Source: Salvator merianae
Taxonomy: Eukaryota > Chordata > Lepidosauria > Squamata > Teiidae
Length of the DNA: 64,000 nt
Direction of reading: 5' to 3'
NCBI GenBank assembly: GCA_003586115.2
Contig: QVOM02000034.1
Span: 130,297,936-130,361,935 of the forward strand
The notes beneath the pieces are model-generated. The model was not told the origin of the DNA, did not search any database, and was given only the letters and a program-made list of their open reading frames with translations. A program made the position numbers and the translations under genes. Shown piece by piece: positions 24,042-34,541 of the stretch (within the stretch, counting starts at the first letter, position 1; the number at the start of each line of letters is the position of its first letter).

Positions 24042-24106
24042 ATGATGGCAGCATCTCTATTCCCGGTTCGGGGAGCGGGCGAGGGGGACAGAGGTGGCGA
24101 GCCTAG
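23999..24106 (+). promoter_or_regulatory. Possible upstream ORF overlapping the ACBD6 start codon
   Basis: An ATG at 23999 has A at -3 and G at +4, a strong Kozak context. It opens a 35-codon frame ending with TAG at 24104-24106. The frame is +1 relative to ACBD6 and overlaps the main start codon at 24042. It begins only a few bases after the GC box, so it may lie upstream of most transcription starts. If it is transcribed, it would be expected to reduce main-frame initiation. This is a sequence observation only. Confidence 0.35.
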
Positions 24107-24317
24107 CTCGGCCGAGGACAACCCGGCGGGCGCTGGCGCCATGAGGCTGGCTGAGTCACCCGATCCCGGTTCTGATTCCGGCAGCCGCTCGTCGTCGCCG
24201 CCGCCTCCGCTGCTGAGCCTCCCCGAGCAATTCGAGAGGGCGGCGCAGCGCGTGCCGGCGCTCGGGGCAGCTGCCAGCAAAGATCAGCTGCTCTACCTGT
24301 ACGCGCGATTCAAGCAG
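24042..24317 (+). CDS. ACBD6: ACBD6 coding exon 1 (start codon, N-terminus and start of acyl-CoA-binding domain)
   Basis: This exon encodes residues 1-92 of acyl-CoA-binding domain containing protein 6. ACBD6 is a soluble protein that binds long-chain acyl-CoA and is reported to support N-myristoyltransferase. Residues 1-58 are low-complexity (Gly/Ala/Ser/Pro, acidic), as in the poorly conserved vertebrate N-terminus. The acyl-CoA-binding domain begins near residue 60 (LPEQFERAA) and reaches the helix-2 motif LLYLYARFKQ, with Tyr87 and Lys91 at the usual ligand-contact positions. The exon ends CAG|GTGAGG in phase 0. I chose the ATG at 24042 because it has A at -3; a second ATG follows directly at 24045 with G at +4, and either could start. 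The exon lies in a CpG-rich block just after a GC box. The identification rests on agreement with the known vertebrate ACBD6 across four exons with matching phases. Confidence 0.93.
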
Positions 24318-24824
24318 GTGAGGGAGGGAGCTCCCTGACCTCAGGGTTCCCGCAGCAGTACCGCTTAACTCCTCCGAACCTAGCAAGGCATCATACATAT
24401 CCCAAATGGATCTTTAGAAGCAACAGTATTTTTAACTTCGTAGTTCAGTTTCTGCCGGTGAGGGGCGAGAGGCCAGGGGTTGTCTTTCGCCGCAACCCAC
24501 CCGAACCGACGCGGCATCGATCTGAGACTTTTTGCACTGTTGAATTTGTAGGAAACCTTTGTATGCTTCATTACCGCCCTCGTAACTTTAGTAAGTTGTT
24601 TGACCTGCATAGTTGATTCAGTAGGCAGCATCTACCTCCTGTGAGTACAAAGCTCTGATTCAGGTCATTTCACAATCCCCAACTAATGGTGCTTGTTTTA
24701 TTCACCTTGTTCCTTTCCCCTGCAATCTGTGACGTAAGAGAGAGAACAACTTCTGTAGAAAGATGACCATAGTGGCTGATTGTCTTTAAGTGACTTCTTT
24801 TTATTTTGAACTTGCTTGCTTGCT

Positions 24825-25320
24825 TGCTTGCCTGATGCCATTTAGTCCTACCTGATTCTCAAGGACTATATGGACTGACGTCTTCTCAGACTGACTGGTC
24901 TTCTACAATCTTTCTTAGAACTACCAAAGAGCTTTTTATCACTGTCATAATTGAGTCTATAGACCTACTTAGCTGGCTATCCTCTTCTTCTTCTCCCTTC
25001 TATTTTCCCAAGCATCATCATATTTTCCAGGGAGTTTGGTCTTCACATTAGGTGCCCAAAGGGTAACTGTTTAAGCCCATCATTTGTGCTTCTAAAGAAT
25101 AGTCAGATTTTATTTGGTTTACAATCCACTAACTGGTCTTTATAGCTGTCCATGGTACTCTGAGGAGTCTTCTTCAGCACCAGAGTTCAAAAGAGTCTAC
25201 ATATTTCCAGCCTTGTTTCATCACGGTCCAACTTTTGCATCCATACAACACACCACTAAAAACCATGATGTTAACAGTTATGATCTTTGTGTTCAGTGAG
25301 ACACTGCAAATTTTTCATTA
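24825..25320 (-). mobile_element. BovB (RTE clade) LINE ORF2 3' fragment, older copy
   Basis: Translated on the minus strand, with frameshifts and stops, it shows YGCKSWTVMK, DSFELWC and RRLLRVPWTA, followed by a Glu/Arg-rich stretch. This is the C-terminal region of BovB ORF2, after the reverse-transcriptase core. It is more decayed than the neighbour at 25690-26400. It lies antisense to ACBD6 in intron 1. Confidence 0.65.
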
Positions 25321-25689
25321 CTTAAGTAAATACCCATTTTTGACTGTGTATTATTGTTTACTGGGAATCATTCCATGTTCTTTGTTGTTGTGGTGGTGTT
25401 TAAAAAGTCCTTGTGATTATGTGAACATTTGAGGAGCATTGCTCAGTTGTGCTTTTTAATTTTTTTTTGAAGACTTAAGACAATGAAGAACTGATTTCAT
25501 GGACAGTTCCAGTTCTTAACTTCTGGCAAATGTTCATGCAGTTTATAAACTGATATGGTCATATGTACTAAATCTAACTTTTCTATACTACAAACTGACA
25601 AGAATTTTCTTTCTTGGAAAGTTAGAAGTGCGCTATTTTAGGTTGTCTTTCTTAATTTTAGTGGATCGTATTCTGTAGGGAGGATTGTG

Positions 25690-26400
25690 TATACTCTTTG
25701 CTATGTTGTTCATCAGTCGTTAAGTTGTGTTGGACCCTTTGTGGACCACAGAGTTGTGTTGTGTTGGACCATAGCACACCAGACCCTTTTGTCCTCTGCT
25801 GCCCAAGCTTATGTTCATTGCTTCCATGACACTATCTATCCATCTCATTCTCTGTCATCACCTTCTGCTTTTGCCTTCAATCTTTCCCAGCACAGGGTCT
25901 TTTCCAATGAATTCTGTCTTCTCATTATGTGGCCAAAGTATTTTAACTTTGGCTTCAAATACTTGTCCTTCCAATGATCAGAGTTGATTGTCTTTAGTAC
26001 TGACTGATTTGATCTCCTTGCAATCCAAGGGTCTCTAAAATGTCTTCTCCAACACTATAATTTGAAAGCATCAGTTCTTTGGTATTCAGCCTTCATTATG
26101 GTCCAATGCTCACAACCATACTGGGAAAACCATAGCTTTGACTGTGCAGACCTTTGTCAGCAAGGTGATGTCTCTGCTTTTTAATATGCTGTCCAGGTTT
26201 GCCATAGCTTTCCTCCCAAGCACCAAGCATCTTTTAATTTCATGGCTGCAGTCAATGTCTGCAGTGATCTTTGAGCCCAAGAAAATAAAATCTGTTACCA
26301 CTTACATTTCTTCCCCCTCTATTTGCCGGATACTCTCTGCTATGCAGATATATAAATTTTGCACTGTCAAAGGTTAGGTCCATGGCTTGGCTTCTACAAA
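25690..26400 (-). mobile_element. BovB (RTE clade) LINE ORF2 3' end
   Basis: The minus strand encodes VTDFIFLGSKITADIDCSHE then LGRKAMANLDSILKSRDITL and TKVCTVKAMVFPV, which is the characteristic post-RT segment of BovB. Beyond a stop it continues in broken frames through RRSNQSVLK, YFGHIMRRQNSLEKTL and an ending near PTQLND. The copy is 5'-truncated and lacks the endonuclease and the RT active site. BovB is abundant in squamates and is the textbook case of LINE transfer between squamates and ruminants. Confidence 0.85.
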
Positions 26401-26840
26401 TTAAGTTTATTTGCATTACTTCAATTATTTTAAATTTAAATTGTTTGTATGTCTTATGATTGAGAGCTGCTGTTGATTGAGCAGGTCCAGGACCTTTTGA
26501 GTTACTGAAGCTATGTCAGACATAGAAGATCCATACTTAAGATACACATTCTTGCATTGTGGAGGCCTAAAAAGAGCACATCTATAGTTTCTTTAGTGCG
26601 GCCTGTGGAAACAGAGGATATCTCGGATGTCATGCAAGTTTTGGCAGGGTCATAACGTAAAAATCATTTAAAATTAGACAAATCAATTTTTGAATTCAAG
26701 GATCCAACTGAAATTATTAAGACAGCAAGTCCATATAAACAGATAGCAAGTCACTGGTTATTATTTTTATGTGCAAACAAAAGCTTCAACACTTTTATGA
26801 CCAATGACCAGCTGCATGCAGTTTCCTTCAAAGAGAAATG

Positions 26841-26940
26841 GAAGTGGTTTGTTATACCTTATTTTTGGGAGATGCTGGGGATTAAACCTGTGCCCCTCTG
26901 ATTTTGAAGCACTTGCTCTGCAGCTGCACTGTTCTTCAAA
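26841..26940 (-). mobile_element. tRNA-SINE fragment next to ACBD6 exon 2
   Basis: On the minus strand this contains a B-box-like CAGGTTTAATCCCC and the SINE-body motif AACCACTTCCATTT. It ends about 25 bp before exon 2, close to the splice acceptor. It is short and diverged. Confidence 0.45.
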
Positions 26941-26962
26941 CTGTTTCTCCTCCTCCTTTCAG

Positions 26963-27027
26963 GTCAAGTTTGGTAGCTGCAACACTCCTAAACCTGGATT
27001 TTTTGACTTTGAAGGGAAGCAGAAATG
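26963..27027 (+). CDS. ACBD6: ACBD6 coding exon 2 (core of acyl-CoA-binding domain)
   Basis: This 65-nt exon encodes residues 93-113 and two bases of Trp114. It contains the family signature FGSCNTPKPGFFDFEGKQKW, and human ACBD6 has nearly the same stretch. The acceptor is a good polypyrimidine tract (TCTCCTCCTCCTTTCAG) and the donor is ATG|GTAAGT. It enters in phase 0 and leaves after two bases of a codon. Intron 1 is 2,645 bp. Fragments of SINEs lie on both sides, one about 25 bp upstream of the exon and a 5S-like one within about 65 bp downstream, so the splice signals sit in repeat-rich surroundings. Confidence 0.95.
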
Positions 27028-27089
27028 GTAAGTGGAAATAGCAAATAGCTTCATGATTTTGATTCTTCTATCTTCATTTGCCATGAATT

Positions 27090-27285
27090 GCATGCAATTC
27101 TTGGAAACTGTATGGATAAATCCATGCAGTTTCCCTTTCAACAATACAGAAATGGTTTGCCATTGTCTCTCCTCTGGATTATTTTTCAGAATCTTAGACT
27201 AGGCTGCTGTAGCTGGTGTTTCAGGTGGGCTTCCATCAAAATACTAACCAGAACTAGCTCTTCTTAGCTTTCAGGATCAAAAAGG
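27090..27285 (-). mobile_element. 5S-rRNA-derived SINE
   Basis: 27229-27282 reads TTCCATCAAAATACTAACCA then TTCTTAGCTTTCAGGATC. This is the reverse complement of the central 5S rRNA region (CTTCCATCCAAGTACTAACC ... GCTTAGCTTCCGAGATC) with several changes. To its left is a SINE-body stretch (AAATGGTTTGCCATTGTCTC). The 5S-like head on the right and the body on the left indicate a minus-strand SINE of the 5S class. It starts within about 65 bp of exon 2. Confidence 0.6.
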
Positions 27286-28039
27286 TTTGGCATATTTGCC
27301 TTCACAGATTGCTAAATTGCTGCATATTCATTTTATTTGGGTTATTTGCTGACCACATCTTGGCATCAGTTGTCATTAAAACTTTTAGTTTTTCTTTTCC
27401 CTCCCTGCTCCCCTCACCTCATGTGCCATGTTTGGTCTCTTACATTGTAAGCCCAAAGCATGAGCTTACTTAGTTAATCATTTATAAGTTGGTTTATGAG
27501 CCTTTCACAGGTCAAAGGACACAATAAAAATCCAATAGAGATACTTATTTCTAGTTTCCTTTCCCATCTTCTCATTTTTATTTTTCATATTAATTGTCAT
27601 CTGAATGTTCCACTCTAGGATCACTTCTTATTTAATGCCTTTGTTTCTTCAAGTCGTCTTGTAAATATGATGATCTTTTAAAACTGCTTCATTGTGCTAT
27701 CTGGTAACTAATGTAGATATTGTAAAAAACCTGTTGCAGAATTACTCTGGCTGGTTCAAGAAGCTCGAGCATTGTGTAACTTCCTTGCTAAAGTGGCTTG
27801 GGAACTTCCCTAGCTGCTTTTTAAAAACCCAGCCTCGGTTCTTCAGAGGGTGGAGTGCAAATGGATGTGCTGAATGTTGTACTTGCTGAGCTGGACAATT
27901 ACACCATTGGGAAAGAGTACTGTATTTGTAGTATATCACAATGTGCTAACTTAAAACATCTGAAAATTGGTATTGTAAACCATGTAATAACTAGAAGCTA
28001 AAGTCAACAAATGCACTGATGAAGTGGCAGCTACAATGG

Positions 28040-28700
28040 CTTGCATTTTTGATAGAGTCTGAGAGAACACCGTGATGACCATCACTACGAAGATGAAGGT
28101 GTCTAGGCTTACATGCTTAGCACCCTCCTATATGGCAGTGAGTCATGGGTTTTATACGCCCACCGGAAGTGTCATTTGAATTCTTTCCATCTTCACAACT
28201 TCTTACAAATCCTGGGTATCACCTGGGTGGACTGAATTTTGAATAAGAATGTCCTGGCAAAAGCAAATATCCCAAGTATGCTTGCTTTGCTGACTTAAAG
28301 ACACTTATTCTGGTTTGGTCACGTTAGTCAAATAAAAGATGGGCAGATTCCTAAAAATGTGCTTTGTGCAGAGGTTGCCACAGGGTCCAGACCTGTTGGA
28401 CAACCCACTCTCTCTTGACTTTGAGGATGTCCAAGCAGGCCATGGAAATGTGCAGCTTTTGTCCAGAGATCTGTGAGTCAGTGTCAGCTGATTGTGGCAC
28501 ATAGAGGTAGACAGTTTAGACATCAGCAAGAAAGAGTGAAGAATGGAGAACTCTGCTGTGGGAAAAGAGGAGAGTGTATAAGAGCCAGAGAGGAGCATCG
28601 GCTCAGACAGCTACTGGTTCATCATTCACGTATACAAACTGCAATAAGACCTGCCTCTCTAGAACTGGACTGTTCAGTCACAGCAGCGCTACAAATCCTG
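28040..28700 (+). mobile_element. Non-LTR retrotransposon ORF2 C-terminal fragment (clade uncertain)
   Basis: In broken plus-strand frames it reads YGSESWVLYA, LNSFHL, QILGITWVD, KANIPSMLALL, FGHVSQIKDGQIPK and VATGSRPVGQPTL, which is the recurring tail of many LINE ORF2 proteins after the reverse transcriptase. Near 28625-28700 a degenerate CxxC..CHSRIGL-type end is followed by an A-rich tail. Several stops are present. It is on the same strand as ACBD6 and differs from the BovB copies in intron 1. Confidence 0.7.
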
Positions 28701-28857
28701 ATTTCCAAAATCAAAACAAAATAAACAATCAAAAGCAAATTATGGCGTAGTCTTCCATTGCCTCTTGAGGAAGAGCAAACTAAGAGCTTACTGCTATAGC
28801 TGCTGTGTCTTTCAATCTCTTATTAGATGGACTAAAAGCCATGAGGTTGTTAAATCT

Positions 28858-28990
28858 CTTTTTATTTTTCTTGGTATACTGCCTTTCCAAGAAATTGCTC
28901 AAGCCAGTTTAGAACAAGCAGAAAAAACATACAGTATAAAATAATCTTACATTATAATACATTATAAAATTACGTGAAATACAAAATAAA
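28858..28990 (-). mobile_element. LINE 3' tail
   Basis: TATTTTTCTTGGTATACTGC and CTTTCCAAGAAATTGCTCAA correspond on the minus strand to a GGAAAGGCAGTATA ... AATAAA-type end common to L2-like LINEs. Only the tail is visible. Confidence 0.45.
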
Positions 28991-29814
28991 GCGTTAGAAA
29001 ATTGCTCAGAGCTTTGAGGAAGAAGGAGGCTGAGGCAGCAAATGCCAAGTCTTCTTCCATCTGCCAGCCAAGTGCAGCCACAGTTCTTATACCTTGGGGA
29101 AGGGCAGGGCAGAAGCAGAGGCAACAAACACCCAGATCTTCTTCTTGAACATATTTTACTTACATTGTTTGCAAAGATAAAGTTAATTAGCTTTAACAGC
29201 CGCGGAGTTCTAAATTTAATTTTGATTTTCTTCATGATTACAGGAATATGTTTTATTGGTGCTATAATTACTTTGTTAGATAAGATCTTTCACAGATTTA
29301 TATTTAACTGAACAGTAGATGAAATGCTTTTTGTAAGCAGCATCTTATTCAGTACCAGTTCCATGCTAAAATGCTTGGACATTATGCTGCTTTCCATTTC
29401 CAGTGAGGTGATTTTTTTTCTCAAAGTTCCCCAAATAACCATATCAGCAACTGTTCTTTTGGTACCACCAAACCTGTTTGCATACTTCCATGATTTCAGT
29501 AGCTGAATGCCTGGGAAACCCAGTTTAATATCTAGGTTCTGAATTTTTGTATTGGCAGCTTTTGCTTCCAACTTCTGTAAAGCTAAAGTATATTGAAATA
29601 CGATTTGATGGTTTGCTAGTTGGATAGGCATTGCTTCAAGATAATGGTTACTGGCATCAAAAGCAAAGGAAGGAGCCTGGCATGCGTATGTGTGGAAACT
29701 CTGAGTTGCCCAGACATTGGCTTTGCTAGTCTAATCCAAAGAAGCATAAACATGACTTTTGGCATTGGGTTTCTCTTGGTTATTGGCTTTCCCAAGTCAT
29801 TCACAACACAACAA

Positions 29815-29932
29815 GGCAATTTTACCCATAGCTGGGAAGACCGAGTGAGCTTCTATAGTGGAGTGGGGATTCAAACTGAGAGAGTCTTGGGTTCTGGCCT
29901 AATGCTCTTAACTGCTGCACCATGGGAGGTAA
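29815..29932 (-). mobile_element. tRNA-derived SINE fragment
   Basis: Read on the minus strand, TGGTGCAGCAGTTAAGAG (A-box-like) is followed about 35 bp later by AGTTTGAATCCCCACTCC (B-box-like), then GGTCTTCCCAGCTATGGG. The spacing fits a tRNA-type pol III promoter. The family differs from the 15104 SINE. Confidence 0.6.
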
Positions 29933-30167
29933 CTGTAATGTTGATATTTCTGATTTATATGGTATCTCATAAATTATAGGCTAATGTGAAAGCATAAACT
30001 GTTCAAATCTATTTATTTGTTTGTTTATATATAAATAATAAACAAATTATGGGTGCTGAATCCTGTTTACAAGCCAAACTGAAGTTTTATATTGGGGATA
30101 GGAAATTCAAAGGGAGATAATGCTTTTACTGAGCAGTGATGATTCTTTTCTTCCATCCGTGTCTCAG

Positions 30168-30264
30168 GGAAGCTTGGAAAGCATTGGGTGATATGAGTCC
30201 AGAGCAGGCAATGCAAGAATATATTGCAGCTGTGAAGACACTGGACCCCACTTGGAATCCACAG
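30168..30264 (+). CDS. ACBD6: ACBD6 coding exon 3 (end of acyl-CoA-binding domain)
   Basis: This 97-nt exon completes Trp114 and encodes residues 115-146: EAWKALGDMSPEQAMQEYI followed by AAVKTLDPTWNPQ. This is helix 4 of the acyl-CoA-binding fold and its C-terminal end, and it aligns with human ACBD6 without gaps. The acceptor is CGTGTCTCAG and the donor is CACAG|GTATGC. Entry after two bases of a codon matches the end of exon 2 exactly, and the exit is phase 0. Intron 2 is 3,140 bp. No stop or frameshift is present, so the domain appears functional. Confidence 0.95.
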
Positions 30265-30265
30265 G

Positions 30266-33200
30266 TATGCCGAATGAATTATCCTATTTTGTAGATTTGG
30301 AGTCCCTGCCATGGGGTCTGTGGGTACTTATACATCCACCAAGGACTTCCCATGGTGCCTTTGAGAGGACCCAAAGTCACTGAAATCAAATGGCCAACAT
30401 ATTTTCTTCATGCTCAGATCTCCTGGTTTTTAATCTGTGGTTTATGCACAAAGTTTATATGTATTATGTTCTGTACCTCAGAACAGTAATTTTGCCATTG
30501 GTAGTTAGCTTATTCATCTATAATAAATAAGCTATGTAGTGCCTCAAACCAGTAGATGCTGTAGGTTTGTTTTGAGGAGTCCAGGAAATACTATTTTTCT
30601 GCAAAAGTAACTAAGTCTCTCCCTAATTTGGAATAATGATTTTCTGTTTTTTCACTGATTATTTTAGAAAGCTGGTGATCCATATAGCAAGCCTGCACAG
30701 CTTAACAGTTGCCAGCTGCATGCAGTCCTCTAGCTGTGTGGTTTCTATGAAAGGATAATTGATTGACATGTAGAGTAGCAACAGTCTTCTGCAGTTGCAC
30801 ACTTTTACAGAATAATATGTTTGTGGGGACAGAGCATGCATTGTCTGTGCTGGAATAACATTTTTGAATCCTTTCCTTCCTCACTATTTGATATATCAAT
30901 GCCAATTTTATTTTGAACACATTATATTTAATGTGATATCTTTGTAGTATTTTTTTTTTTTTTTACTGGATAGCTGAATGTGTTTTCTTGTTAATTTCCA
31001 AAGCAGGGTGGGTAGGGACCTGATAGTTTGCAAATAGCTTTGAAGAACTATAGGTTTTCTACCCTGGTTTTCAGTTATTTAGCAAATATTCTAGGTTCAT
31101 TTTTCAGGTAGTACTGTCCAAGGCAGCTCAGAACATTAGAGCAGAGGTATCAACTTCTTCACCTACCAAGCGGTAAAAGTATATTAAACCAACTCAGAAC
31201 TTTTCCGCAGAACAACAACAATATTTCCAACCAACATAATAGTAACCCTCATGAATTTATCAGAGGTGGAGTAGATTTACATTCCCAAAAGAGCGATTGT
31301 TATAGTCAAGGGTAGATTTGTATCCTAGAATGGTACACACACACACAGCTACTCATGGAGGAGCCATTGTGAGTGTAATGGTCAGCTGTCACGGATGCCT
31401 TTCTCTATCTTATCTGGGGCCAATCTCAGCATTGACTAACCAGCAATAATCTTGACAGTTTGGGTGTTTAAACAGAAAACGGACTTTTACTTGTTAGAGA
31501 AAACAGAGTTGCATCTGGTACAAAGCTGTTTCCCTTTTACATGTCTACCAAAAAAATGTGGCCTCCTTTGCATAGCTTGGTTTTTACAGCACAGTTCCAC
31601 TTTTATATGGTTGATAAAAGAAGACTTTGGTGTTTTTTTTTTTAATGTATCCTTGAAACTTGAAAGACTACAGTCTATCCTTTGAGGAACCAGTGAGGAG
31701 CATAGGCTGAGGCCCCACGTATCTTGTGAGGCAGTTTCTTTAGAGGTGTGTGGAGGAAGGTATGCAATTGCTGCCTGACAGGATGCCTCCTCGTCTCCAT
31801 TTCGGAGCGAGGGACTGTTCTGAGCAGTGCTCTGAGGTGTCCATTGAGGATGGTGAAATGGCATCCTCACAAAATGGATCTCCATGGGGCACTTTTCTGC
31901 TACTGCAAGTGAAGACTCAGCAGAAGGAAACATATTACAGGGGTCCTCAGCCTGTAAGTGGAGAAGCAGCTATAGTTTTCCTAACCGTCTCTTTTCCATA
32001 GGCAGCAATTACTAGCACAACATGGTTTTGCACTTTGTGGTGGTTAGCGGGAACACAGCCACACTGTCATACTAAGGATGACTGTATTACTAGCCGTTGT
32101 AAGCAATAGGCACTATCAAATTGGAAGAATGATAACTGGAAAACCTTTGGAAAACACAGAAAAACAGTGCAACACACAAACATAATGTTGTAAATATGCA
32201 TTACAAAGATCTGTGGTATTGATATGATCTGCACATGCAAATTTCAGGCAGCTGTAATACTCATTGGAGATGTGATCATGCAGATAAGATTCACCAGCCT
32301 GCTTGGAAAGGTACTGGTCTTGGTGACTGTCCTCTCTGAGAGAGAGAATCTCATGGGTTCTACTGCTGTACATCTGTACCCCCTGCAAAGCCAAGGAGAT
32401 GGGTTGAAACCTTCGTCAAAATATGCTGAGTGTGAAAACGTTGCTGCCTTTCCCCCTCTACTTTGCTAAGCTCTGGAAAGGGACCCTCCCTCTCTCAAGT
32501 GGGGGTAATCACTTGAACTTTGGGAAACAAGCCTAAGGAAGGACACTGAACCTAAGCTAGGAGGAGGAGACATTGAAGGAAATTCCAAGACCATTGCAGA
32601 CTAGTGCAGAGCTGATACTTATAGCTGGAGCAACATTTTGTGAGCTTCAGGGTTCTTCTGTTATTTTACGTGTTGCAGCCCCTTTTCCCTTGCTGTTGGA
32701 ATTATGAAAACAGCCAATGCATACAGGAATGGCATGTTGATGTGTATGTGACTGAGGGCTCCAGAGATCCTAGTTCACCTTGGGATATTTCTCAGTTCAC
32801 TTTATTCGTTATACCTTGGCCTCAGAGTCATTCCACATATGGCTGGTTGCCATACAAAGTGTTTTACTGTAAACCTGGCTCCACCTGATCACCCTGGCAA
32901 ACTTTGCTTGTAACCCCGGCCACTGAATCCCACTCCTTCTCAGTTCATCCTTGGACAGTAACATGCGACTGATCCCAAGGCAGAGGGGAATGGACAATTT
33001 TCTGTAAAAGATAAACATTCCTGAACTGCAGTAAATTGTGGCCTCTGACCTGAATATGATCTGATAGCGTCATGTTTGCTGGCTGACAACTAGAAAGTTA
33101 AGGCAGAAGGCAGTTTGTTTTTTTCACATTTCTATCAATGGCATGCATCTATGCTTGAGGAGCAAAGAGTACAAGAAGATGGTGAAATGGTTTTGCAAAC

Positions 33201-33789
33201 AACAGCTTTTCCATAGGGATATGTACTTTTTCATTGAAGTCTACTTGGCGATGTTTTGTATCCCATTGGTACTTAAATCCTACAGGCAAACCAGGTATGG
33301 GTTGCCCTGATTTTTTCAGAGTTTGGTTCAGGAGGGGGATTCTGCAAGTGGACTAAAGTTGTATTTTTTAAACTGCAAACAGAATTGCTTCAGGAATCCT
33401 GATGAGGATTTAGTCACAAGTGGACCAATAAAAAAGGCACAAAACTTTCAAAGCACTTGGAAATGTTTACAGTGTGGCATGCTGCAGGTTTGCAGCTAGC
33501 TTGGACTTCTGAAGTTGCAGGGCCAACAAGGAATAGGCTCTTTCTTTGTGCCCTCCAGTCTTACTGGATGGATTTCTCTTAGGCAACCCCCTGCTTTCCA
33601 CTTGCAATTTAAAGCTAATATTGGCCCATGTTGCAAAGTTTATCAAGACTTATAAAAGGGATGTGAATTAGTTATTGAGTGAGTACAAAGGTGTTTATAT
33701 CTCATAATTTATACCTGTTAAATTTTGAATACTTGACTATAATATTTAAAGAAAACAACTCTTATTTCCTCTACCTGCTACTCTCTGTG
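30266..33789. other. Intron 3, unremarkable part
   Basis: No gene or clear repeat ends. The 148-codon minus frame at 31487-31933 is unlike any protein I know. Short poly-T runs occur at 30953-30965 and 31632-31643. Confidence 0.45.
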
Positions 33790-33927
33790 TTAGGAATAAC
33801 AACACCACCTAGCAGAAGTAGAAATTTTCTTTTATCTTTCTTCTACTATGTTGGATAGTTAGGAATAACAACAACACCTAGCAGAAGTAGAAATTTTCTT
33901 TTATCTTTCTTCTACTATGTTGGATAG
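33790..33927. repeat. Recent 69-bp tandem duplication
   Basis: 33790-33858 and 33859-33927 are both 69 bp and begin TTAGGAATAACAACA. They differ at only one or two positions near base 18. The near identity, against the diverged repeats around it, indicates a recent duplication that may vary in copy number between individuals. Confidence 0.95.
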
Positions 33928-34226
33928 GCAGGCATTTATTTAGGTGAACTGTCATTTTGAAAGAGCAGCATTTGCTGTTCTGTAATTCCATAGTATTGTG
34001 GCCACAGATTGTCAAAATTGTTTCTATTCAAGTCTGTATATTTGTATGAACTGCTATGCTGGCAGTCAAATGCAACAGAAGTTCAAACTGAGTAATTTTC
34101 ATTTTTTTCTAAAATTGAGATTTTTATTCCTAACAATGTTACTCTGCTGGCATGACATGGTTCAGTCCCATTATCTTTAGTGGGAGAAGAAGCACAGACC
34201 TTATTTCCTATTAGTAAAGTGATCTA

Positions 34227-34541
34227 CAGTAGAGTCTCGATTATCCATCCTTCGGTCAGCCGACATTCTGGATTATCCTACGTCGCGGCTGCTTGGGGGC
34301 GTGGCTGTAGGCATTTCCGTGCCCCAGACACGCCCCCAAACATGGTGGCCACGACGGGCAAGGAGAGAAGGGCAAGTGAAACCTTGCCCCAAAACACGCT
34401 GGAACCTTCGCCATTCGCATTCGCTACCCCCTTTTCACTTCGTGATTTCAAGGCTTTTCTTAGACCCTCCGGATTATCCGATGGTTTCGGCTATCCGACT
34501 ATCAGCCCGCCCGTTTATGTCGGATAGTCGAGACTCTACTG
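34227..34541. mobile_element. pogo/Tigger-like MITE
   Basis: The ends are CAGTAGAGTCTCGATTATCC and GGATAGTCGAGACTCTACTG, near-perfect inverted repeats of about 20 bp. TA lies immediately outside each end (34225-34226 and 34542-34543), the target duplication of Tc1/mariner elements. The CAGTAGAGTCTCG terminus is the one used by pogo/Tigger elements. The 315-bp interior is GC-rich, carries further subterminal GGATTATCC motifs and encodes no transposase. Confidence 0.9.

Larger units (their letters stand above)
23900..24530. other. CpG island
   Basis: GC content and CpG frequency are clearly higher here than in the AT-rich flanks. The island covers the promoter, exon 1 (including a CGTCGTCGCCGCCGCC run) and the first ~200 bp of intron 1. 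It is the only CpG-rich stretch in the window that coincides with a recognised gene start; the other GC-rich block (15.4-16.1 kb) is bounded by inverted repeats. Confidence 0.75.
24318..26962 (+). other. ACBD6: ACBD6 intron 1
   Basis: GTGAGG donor and a strong polypyrimidine acceptor; 2,645 bp. It contains two minus-strand BovB fragments (about 24825-25320 and 25690-26400) and a SINE fragment close to the 3' splice site. Confidence 0.9.
27028..30167 (+). other. ACBD6: ACBD6 intron 2
   Basis: GTAAGT donor and CGTGTCTCAG acceptor; 3,140 bp. It contains a 5S-like SINE, a plus-strand LINE C-terminal fragment, a LINE tail and a tRNA-like SINE. A 113-codon minus frame at 29290-29631 is unrecognised. 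Confidence 0.9.

Noticed and set aside
31487..31933. 148-codon minus frame in intron 3
   Set aside because: No recognisable similarity, no splice or promoter context, and several overlapping frames. Probably chance.
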